DNA from: Natronomonas salina
Lineage (GTDB): Archaea; Halobacteriota; Halobacteria; Halobacteriales; Haloarculaceae
Assembly: GCF_013391105.1 (NCBI RefSeq)
Contig: NZ_CP058335.1
Location: 2,480,001-2,544,000 of the forward strand
Reading direction: 5' to 3'
DNA: 64,000 bases
The notes under the pieces were generated by a model. That model was given only the letters and a program-made list of their open reading frames with translations, ran no database searches and was not told the DNA's origin. The position numbers and the translations under genes are program-made. Positions 58,510 through 64,000 of the stretch are shown here, piece by piece. Position 1 is the first letter of the stretch. Every line of letters begins with the position of its first letter.

Positions 58510-58562
58510 AACGACCTCGCCACCGCTCGCGCGGATGCTCCGTAGCGGCTCGTTAGCTTTGC

Positions 58563-59611
58563 TCAGTCCCGTCCAGCAGTGCGGTCGCCTTGACCCTCGC
58601 CGCGTCTGTCGGTCGTCGCCGCGAACGCCGCCGCGACGCCGCCGACCAGGAGCAACAGCCAGTACGACCAGAGGCGGTACAGCAGGACCGCGGCGGCGGC
58701 GGCTCCCGGGTCGGCGCTCACGAGGAAGACCATCGCGCCCGCAAGGGCGATCTCGTAGCCGCCGAGGCCGCCGGGCAGCGGGAACGCCGTCGTGAGCCCG
58801 CTGGCCGGCACGAGGAAGAACGCCAGGAACAGCGGGAGGTCGACGCCGACGGCGCGGGCGGTCGTGTACAGCGGCAGCGAGAAGCAGACCCACCCCAGTA
58901 ACGTGAACCCGACGGCGGCGGCGAGCGCCCGGCGGTCGCCGGCGACACCGTCCAGGGTCCGGTAGTACCGCTCCAGCGCGGCGTCGATCGAGGCGGCGTC
59001 GCTGACCCGCTGGACACGCCCGGAGACGCGCCCGACCGTCGCCGCGAGCAGCCGCGCCAGACCGTGGACCGCCAGGCCCCACCCACCGGCGTCGGTACAG
59101 GACGACGGCGACGGCGGCGAGGAGCGTGCTCGCGGCGAGCAGCACCGACGCCACGAGGAGGCGATAGTCGAGCGTCGAGGCGGCCGCGGCGACCCCCGCG
59201 GCGCCGAGGATCGCCAGCGACACCGAGCCGGCGAGCGCGATGGCCTCGCCGACGGTGACCACCGCGAACGACCGGTCGTAGCCCATCGCCACCGCGCGGT
59301 CGTAGGCGTAGGCGACGATGGCCGGGCCGCCGAGGTGCCCCAGCGGGACGATCTGCTTGGTGAACGCGCCGGCGCCGTAGGCCGCGAACGCCGGGCCGGC
59401 CGCGAGGTCGGTCGCGCCAGCGGCGGCGAACAGCCGCCGGTAGGCCTCGCTCCAGAAGACGAGCGCGGCGAGAACCGACGGGGAGCCCGACGGCGAGCAC
59501 CAGCGGGTCCGCCCCCGAGGCGTACGCCCACACGGCGCCGGGGTCGGTGAGGAAGACGAACGCCCCCAGGACGGCCGCGCTGGCGAGGAACCCGGCCGCG
59601 ATCCGTCTCAT
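58563..59611 (-). pseudogene. Flippase-like (UPF0104/AglD-type) membrane protein, two frameshifts
   Basis: The product is readable only across three frames. It starts at the ATG at 59611 (MRRIAAGFLASAAVLGAFVF), moves +1 near 59480-59483, where one base in a 4-base run would restore LPSVLAALVFWSEAYRR, and moves +1 again near 59077-59080, restoring RWVGLAVHGLARLLA. Removing those two bases gives 348 residues ending GVAAAFAATTDRRGE. The family (lysylphosphatidylglycerol synthase TM/flippase-like, including AglD relatives) has multiple TM helices, here with FTKQIVPLGHLGGPA and FPLPGGLGGYEIALAGAM. Codon quality persists across both breaks, so recent mutation or sequencing error is more likely than an old pseudogene. 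Confidence 0.8.
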
Positions 59612-59680
59612 GGCCTGGCTGTGGACGACCGGACGGTTAAGCCCCCGGGTGTCGCCGCCGCTCCGGGCGGCTTCGCGGGG

Positions 59681-59922
59681 TCACTCCTGGAGCTCCCGCA
59701 GGAGCGCCTGCGCCGACGCGACGCCTCGCCGGACCGCCGCTGGAGAGGTCCGCACGTAGTCGAGGACGTAGACGCCACCGACGATCACGGCACCGCCGAC
59801 GGCGTGGCGGCCGCCGACCGGGATCGGCAAGCCGAACAGGCCGCCGGAGTCGCCCCCATCTGGTCCCGCCCCGGTCGGCGTCTCAGTGGCAGTCGGCGTC
59901 GAGTCCGTGCCGTTGCCCGGGT
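59681..59922 (-). pseudogene. Displaced C-terminus of the surface glycoprotein
   Basis: In the +1 frame relative to the upstream surface-protein gene, this segment continues its linker (DPGNGTDSTPTATETPTGAG) and ends with a hydrophobic helix (AVGGAVIVGGVYVLDYV) and a charged tail (QALLRELQE). Removing one base near 59919-59927 joins it to the 859-residue reading frame, giving 926 residues with a membrane anchor. Confidence 0.72.
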
Positions 59923-62462
59923 CCGGTCGGCGTGCCGTCGGGTCCGGAGCCCGGATCGGCCCCACCCCCGTCGGACGGGTCGGTGGTCGCTCTGACCTCG
60001 AGGGCTCCCGAGAGCCGGTCGTCCGGCGTGACGACGGTGTAGTCGTAGGAGCCGACCGAGCGGTTCCCGGCGGGGACGTCGAAGGTCACGGTGGTGGTCT
60101 CGTTGCCGCCGACGGTGAGCGTTCGGGCGTCGACGACCTCGCCGGCGACGCGGAGTTCGACGCGCTCCCGGCCAGGGAGGCTGCCGGGGTTGTGGACGCC
60201 CGCCGAGAGGGTCGTCGTCCCGTTCTCGTCGACGGCGAGCTCCTCGGGGGTCTCGACGAGGTCGAAGGCCGGGAAGTCGTCGCCGGAGTCGACGACTGCG
60301 ACCGCGCGCTTGTCGAACAGCTTCTCGCGGACGTAGAACTCCAGGCCCAGGGTCTCGCCGGCCGCCCGCTCCGCGAGGTCGTGGGATATCTCGAAGGTGC
60401 CGTTCTCCGTGACGTCGACGGACTGGACGGCGATGGGCTGGCGGTCGGTGCGGTTGTCCGGGAGCAACTGGACGGACATCTCGGTCCCCGGCGCGTAGTT
60501 GATCCGTCCCGAGATCGTCGCGCCCGAGCGGTTCACCACGATCGGGCGGCCGTCGGCGTCCGTGCGGTCGTACTCCAGCGTCGGCGCCTCGACGGTAACG
60601 TTGCCGGTCCAGAGCCGGCCGTCGCCGCCGGGTTCGAGGTACGGGTAGTGGTCGACCGCGTCGCTGCTGGCGATTTTCGCGGCGTGGTCGACGCGGTCGA
60701 ACCGGTAGCGGCCGTCCGGCGAGGCCTCGAACCCGACCCCGTAGTCGTAGGTCTCGCCGGGTTCCGGGACGCCGTCGAACGGGCCGGTGCCGCGGGTGTC
60801 GACGACGAGGTAGTAGGTGTCTGTCGAGCCGGCGTCGTCCGCGCCGCCGCGGGCGTCCTCGGCGAGGAAGTACGCCTCGCCGTCGGCGGCACCGGCCAGG
60901 TCGAGTTCGGTCGGGACCCGGTTGGGACCGGGGGCTCGCTGCACGGCCTCGATCGTGAACCCGGCCGGGAGGTCGAGCAGACCGGCCAGCGTCGCGGGGT
61001 GCATCGTCCCGCCGCCGGAGAGCGGGTCGGCGCCCTCGCCCGCCCACGAGAGCGTGCCGTGGAAGCCGGTCGCGTCGAACTCGAAGACGAGGCGGTCGCC
61101 CTTGGTGACGGTGGACCGCTCGGTCAGCGACGACCGGAGGTCGCCGGGGCCGTCGGTCGCGCTGGCCTCGTCGCGCGGGGCGACGTAGGTGGTGAGGTTG
61201 CCGTACGATGGCGGTGTGAGGAAGAGGTTCGAGCGCGCCAGCGGCCGCTCGAAGTCCGGGACGCCGTCGTCGCGAACAACGACGTCACCGGTGCCCGCGA
61301 GCAGGCGGTACCGGCCCTCCTCCAGCGGCCCCAGCGGCTCGCCGATCCCGACCTCGCTGCGGAACGAGTCGAGGTCGTCGGCCACCCGCTCGCCGCCGGC
61401 GTCGACGAACTCGAGGTCGTCGAAGACGGGGTCGTCCGGCGAGTGCGCGTAACTCGTGACCGAGCCGCCGACGTAGACCTCCTCGGCGGGCGCGTCGGAC
61501 CCGAGCAGCCGCGTGTTGATCGTGACGGTCGAGCCGCCGCCGACGTACAGCACGTCGATGAAGTTCGTGAGTTCGGCGCCCGGGGTCACCCGGTCGCCGC
61601 CGACGATGACGTACCCCTCGCCGGTCCCCTGGAAGCCGGTGCTGAACGTGATGAAGTCGCCGGTGTCGGCCTCGTAGACGGTCTTCCCGAACGAGGCGCT
61701 CATCTCGCGCTCCTGGACGGTGACCGGCGCCGTATCGGTCGCCCCAGTGTCGGTCGCGGCGACCTCGAGTTCGTAGGAGGCCGGGTGGACGGCCTCGAAG
61801 TCCACCGGGACGGACTCCCCGGGGGAGATGTCCCGGAGCACGACGGCGCCGCCGTCGCGCTCGACGGCGTCGTTCTCGTCGCCCCGGAAGAGGGCGTACA
61901 GCTCGTCCTCGTCGAGCCCCTGCGCCGTGACGCGAGCGTCGAGGGTCCCGCCGCGGTTGGAGTCCACCGTGAACTTCGTCTGCGCCCCGTCGCCGGTGCT
62001 GTCGACGGTGCCGGCGGTGAACGATGCCGAGAGGTCCTCTTCGGTTAGCCGGAACGCGTTTTCGCGGCTTGCATCGATCTGATTTCCGCCACCGGTCTCG
62101 TTGACGACGTACCAGCCCAGCGGGAGTGGTTCGCCTGAGACGTTGCCAGTGTCTATCGTCGCACTGGTCGAGCCCGATGTATCGAGGTGGGTTACAGGCT
62201 CGCCCGCAGTGCCACTGTCGGGATCGAATGTTCGGAGGTCGTAATCGGCTCCGGACTCGAGACCGGTGACGGTCACGGTCTCGTTCCGGAACACCGGGTC
62301 ATCCGCCGCAGGCGAGCGTTCATCACCGTCGACATGGTAGGTAATCGAGTTTGAACTCCCCTCCGCCATTGCCGGCGCCACGAACCCGGCCGCGCCGGCA
62401 GCCAGCAGCGCCGCTGCGAGGAGGCCGGCGAGTGCGCCGCGGCTGGCTGTCGGGAGCGTCAT
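59883..62462 (-). CDS. Secreted surface glycoprotein (BGTF/S-layer-like), truncated by frameshift
   Basis: 859 residues as read. Signal peptide GALAGLLAAALLAAGAAGFV, then Ig-like beta domains with N-glycosylation sites. The body resembles haloarchaeal S-layer-like (BGTF surface) proteins: FRNETVTVTGLESGADYDL, KGDRLVFEFDATGFHGTL and DYGVGFEASPDGRYRF. The reading frame ends in a non-native QRHGLDADCH tail after a +1 slip; the true C-terminus with the TM anchor lies in the next frame (59681-59922). The first ~110 codons have unusually A/T-rich third positions compared with the rest. Confidence 0.82.
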   Translation of the reverse strand: MTLPTASRGALAGLLAAALLAAGAAGFVAPAMAEGSSNSITYHVDGDERSPAADDPVFRNETVTVTGLESGADYDLRTFDPDSGTAGEPVTHLDTSGSTSATIDTGNVSGEPLPLGWYVVNETGGGNQIDASRENAFRLTEEDLSASFTAGTVDSTGDGAQTKFTVDSNRGGTLDARVTAQGLDEDELYALFRGDENDAVERDGGAVVLRDISPGESVPVDFEAVHPASYELEVAATDTGATDTAPVTVQEREMSASFGKTVYEADTGDFITFSTGFQGTGEGYVIVGGDRVTPGAELTNFIDVLYVGGGSTVTINTRLLGSDAPAEEVYVGGSVTSYAHSPDDPVFDDLEFVDAGGERVADDLDSFRSEVGIGEPLGPLEEGRYRLLAGTGDVVVRDDGVPDFERPLARSNLFLTPPSYGNLTTYVAPRDEASATDGPGDLRSSLTERSTVTKGDRLVFEFDATGFHGTLSWAGEGADPLSGGGTMHPATLAGLLDLPAGFTIEAVQRAPGPNRVPTELDLAGAADGEAYFLAEDARGGADDAGSTDTYYLVVDTRGTGPFDGVPEPGETYDYGVGFEASPDGRYRFDRVDHAAKIASSDAVDHYPYLEPGGDGRLWTGNVTVEAPTLEYDRTDADGRPIVVNRSGATISGRINYAPGTEMSVQLLPDNRTDRQPIAVQSVDVTENGTFEISHDLAERAAGETLGLEFYVREKLFDKRAVAVVDSGDDFPAFDLVETPEELAVDENGTTTLSAGVHNPGSLPGRERVELRVAGEVVDARTLTVGGNETTTVTFDVPAGNRSVGSYDYTVVTPDDRLSGALEVRATTDPSDGGGADPGSGPDGTPTGPGQRHGLDADCH

Positions 62463-62581
62463 CGGTCGCGCTTGGTATGCGTCCGCCCGACCGGTCGAAT
62501 AGCGTTCGGTCGGTGTCGAGCCGCGATACGGTCGCCGACACCGCCGGGGCGTTTAGGAGGGTCGTCCGCGGACCCTGGTGT

Positions 62582-62965
62582 ATGGCGGAGTGTCGGCACT
62601 GCGGGGCCGAACTGCAGTCTCCCTACCGGTTCTGTCCGATGTGCGCGACCCCACAGACCGACGAGGCGAGGACGCGGTTCCGGGCCTACATCCAGCAGCA
62701 GGCCAACGAGTTCGGCGCGGGCGGCGTCGCCGACTCCCTGGAGCACCGCGTCCGCTACGCGGCGGGGTACGTCGCCGTCGTCGCCGGGCTGGCGACGCTG
62801 CTCGACGTCGCGGGGTTCTTCTTCCTGCTGGCCGGGCTGGCGGTGCTGCCGCCGGTCCAGGCGGTCGTCGAGGAGCAGCTCGACCAGCCGATCGGTTCGA
62901 AACCGACCGCCGGGGCGGCCGGCGCGCTCGTGCTCCTCGGCGCGCTCGTCCTGGTGGTGGTGTGA
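62582..62965 (+). CDS. Zinc-ribbon membrane protein
   Basis: 127 residues. The N-terminal zinc ribbon (CRHC...CPMC, within 20 residues) is followed by a helical linker (RFRAYIQQQANEFGAGGVAD) and two TM segments (AGYVAVVAGLATLLDVAGFF; GAAGALVLLGALVLVVV). It is divergent from the surface-protein gene with a 119-nt gap. Function unknown. Confidence 0.8.
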   Translation: MAECRHCGAELQSPYRFCPMCATPQTDEARTRFRAYIQQQANEFGAGGVADSLEHRVRYAAGYVAVVAGLATLLDVAGFFFLLAGLAVLPPVQAVVEEQLDQPIGSKPTAGAAGALVLLGALVLVVV

Positions 62966-62992
62966 CCGACCGGACCGGAGGCGGGGTGTAGC

Positions 62993-63529
62993 GTGGGGGT
63001 CAGCGACGCCGACGTCCTCGCCTTCGCCGTCGGCGGAATCGCGGTCGTCTTCTCGGGGTTCGTCCTCTCGTACTCGGCGGCCGGAGGCCTCGCAGTCGTC
63101 GCCGGCGGCGCGCTGGCGCTGGCGCTGCCGTTCCTCCGCGGCGAGGACTCGCGGGCGGTCGGCGCGCTCGCGTGGCTCGCCGTCGCGGCGCTGCTGGCGG
63201 CGGGGGTCGGCGGCTTCCTGGTCGGCTTCGGCGTCTTCGACGACCCGGACGTCTCCTGGGAGTCGGACGCGACGATGCACGACGCGGACTCCGAGCGCCC
63301 GACGGTCGTCGTGACCGGCGAGGTCACCAACGCCGGCGACGCGACGGCCGACGACGTGGTCGTCACGGCGACGCTGCTGGACGCCGAGGGCGAGGAGATC
63401 CGCAGCGAGTCGACCCGGCTCGCGCCGCTGCAGCCGGGCACCACACAGCTTTTCTTCCTCCGTTTCGAGGGTGGCGACGAGATGCGCCGGTTCGCCGACG
63501 CGGAGGTGCGGGTCGATACCTCGGAGTAG
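62993..63529 (+). CDS. Membrane protein with C-terminal FxLYD-like domain
   Basis: 178 residues from a GTG start. Three TM helices (FAVGGIAVVFSGFVLSYSAA, GALALALPFL, AVGALAWLAVAALLAAGVGG) are followed by an extracellular Ig-like domain of FxLYD type (VVVTGEVTNAGDATADDVVV then LAPLQPGTTQLFFLRFEG). It starts 27 nt after the zinc-ribbon gene and is probably cotranscribed. Confidence 0.78.
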   Translation: MGVSDADVLAFAVGGIAVVFSGFVLSYSAAGGLAVVAGGALALALPFLRGEDSRAVGALAWLAVAALLAAGVGGFLVGFGVFDDPDVSWESDATMHDADSERPTVVVTGEVTNAGDATADDVVVTATLLDAEGEEIRSESTRLAPLQPGTTQLFFLRFEGGDEMRRFADAEVRVDTSE

Positions 63530-63546
63530 TGTATCCGGCACGAGAC

Positions 63547-63553
63547 TTATCTT
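63547..63553 (+). promoter_or_regulatory. TATA box of the last gene
   Basis: TTATCTT about 25 nt before the ATG at 63575. Confidence 0.55.
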
Positions 63554-63574
63554 GCTCCAGTATGAGTACGTGGT

Positions 63575-64000
63575 ATGGAACTGGTAACTATCGGGCTCGT
63601 GCTGGCCGGGCTGGTGCTGGTGTTCTTCGGCGCCGCCCTGTCGGTGTACGCCACGGCGCTGCTCGGCTGCATCATGGGCGCGGCCGGCGGCTACGTCCTC
63701 GGGCCGCAGTTGCTCGGCGCGTTCGGCGCCGGCGGCCTGCCCGCGCTCGCGGGGGTCGTCCTCGTCGGCGCAGCCCTGGGCGCCGCGCTGGCCTACGTCG
63801 CGCTGTCGTTCGCCACGTCCGTCCCGGCGTTCGTCGTCGGCGCCTACCTCGGGCTGTACGTCATCACGCCGATCTTCACCGACGGCGGGCTGATCAAGTA
63901 CCTCGTGATGATCGTCGCGGGCATCGCCGGCGCCGTCGTCGGCTTCGCGCTCACCAAGGTCGCACTGACGTTCGTCACCGCCTTCGTCGGGGCCACGCTG
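63575..64000 (+). CDS. Polytopic membrane protein (DUF4203/TMEM198-like), cut by window edge
   Basis: 142 residues visible and open at the right edge. At least five hydrophobic segments rich in Gly/Ala (LVLAGLVLVFFGAALSVYAT, then GAAGGYVLGPQLLGAFGAGG) and a repeating G-x-x-x-G pattern resemble the DUF4203/TMEM198 group; this is tentative. It starts at the ATG 27 nt after a TATA-like box. Confidence 0.7.
   Translation, partial: MELVTIGLVLAGLVLVFFGAALSVYATALLGCIMGAAGGYVLGPQLLGAFGAGGLPALAGVVLVGAALGAALAYVALSFATSVPAFVVGAYLGLYVITPIFTDGGLIKYLVMIVAGIAGAVVGFALTKVALTFVTAFVGATL

Larger units (their letters stand above)
58241..58562. other. Hairpin- and CGCTCG-rich intergenic region
   Basis: No gene is supported in this gap between uvrA and the convergent flippase-like gene. 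It is dense in CGCTCG/CTTCGCTCG motifs and contains two perfect hairpins (58454-58480, 58487-58509). Open frames here are low-complexity Ser/Arg-rich and are not credible. Confidence 0.6.

Noticed and set aside
58241-58562. Serine/arginine-rich small genes in the uvrA downstream gap
   Set aside because: Low-complexity translations of CGCTCG repeats, with hairpins inside. Not protein-like.
58563-59611. Three separate overlapping genes in this interval
   Set aside because: Each open frame carries only a piece of one flippase-like protein, in consecutive order. One frameshifted gene explains all three.

Overview
The window is a stretch of chromosome from a haloarchaeon (class Halobacteria). The evidence is the very high GC content with GC-rich third codon positions, strongly acidic proteins, TATA boxes about 27 nt upstream of start codons with almost no leader, no Shine-Dalgarno pattern, and archaeal hallmark genes (thermosome, RadA, ABCE1, the double-length haloarchaeal TatCt, an HVO_0416-type zinc finger). 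Most of it looks like ordinary core chromosome. No integrase, transposase, CRISPR array, rRNA operon or origin was recognised.

Layout. 1-3.6 kb: a truncated thermosome gene, an epoxide-hydrolase-like hydrolase, a glycosyltransferase and tRNA-Ser(GGA), with a gene-free gap of about 0.6 kb beside the tRNA. 3.6-9 kb (all minus): a small membrane protein, RidA, a Ski2-type helicase, ABCE1 and an EMC6-like membrane protein. 9.2-16 kb (plus): a winged-helix regulator, an MFS transporter, a class V aminotransferase, NAD-dependent ligase LigA, PspAB and RadA. 16-21.7 kb: a CARDB surface protein, prephenate dehydratase, a membrane protein, dihydrolipoamide dehydrogenase and RlmE. 21.7-26 kb: a TatA-like peptide, a queuosine-precursor transporter overlapping a ribbon-helix-helix gene, and divergent tatCt/tatCo. 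26-35.5 kb: a histidine phosphatase, a Tat substrate with an unknown partner, LarE, an esterase, an HVO_0416-type zinc finger, a UvrD-like helicase, tandem small membrane paralogues and riboflavin synthase. 35.5-44.6 kb: MutS, split MgtE halves facing a duplicated PhoU/TrkA_C protein, a PHP phosphoesterase, CorA, DoxX and a DsbA/FrnE protein. 44.6-58 kb: SDRs, an ABC exporter, PrsW, the FAU-1 RNase operon, an LVIVD protein, an LLM oxidoreductase, a pilin-like protein and UvrA. 58-64 kb: a hairpin-rich gap, a frameshifted flippase-like gene, a frameshifted surface glycoprotein and small membrane proteins.

How the genes work together. DNA repair is dispersed but well represented (ligA, radA, a UvrD-like helicase, mutS, uvrA, a Ski2 helicase), and several of these are of bacterial type. 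Export is represented by both TatC proteins and at least two Tat-signal proteins. Divalent-cation transport is concentrated at 38.7-43.2 kb. The most noteworthy observations are: (i) three same-direction one-base frameshifts within 0.9 kb in two adjacent genes; (ii) a split SLC41-like MgtE pair facing a duplicated PhoU-TrkA_C protein; (iii) ABCE1 translationally coupled to an EMC6-like insertase protein; (iv) a ribbon-helix-helix protein overlapping a queuosine-precursor transporter; and (v) an FAU-1 RNase coupled to a small acidic protein.
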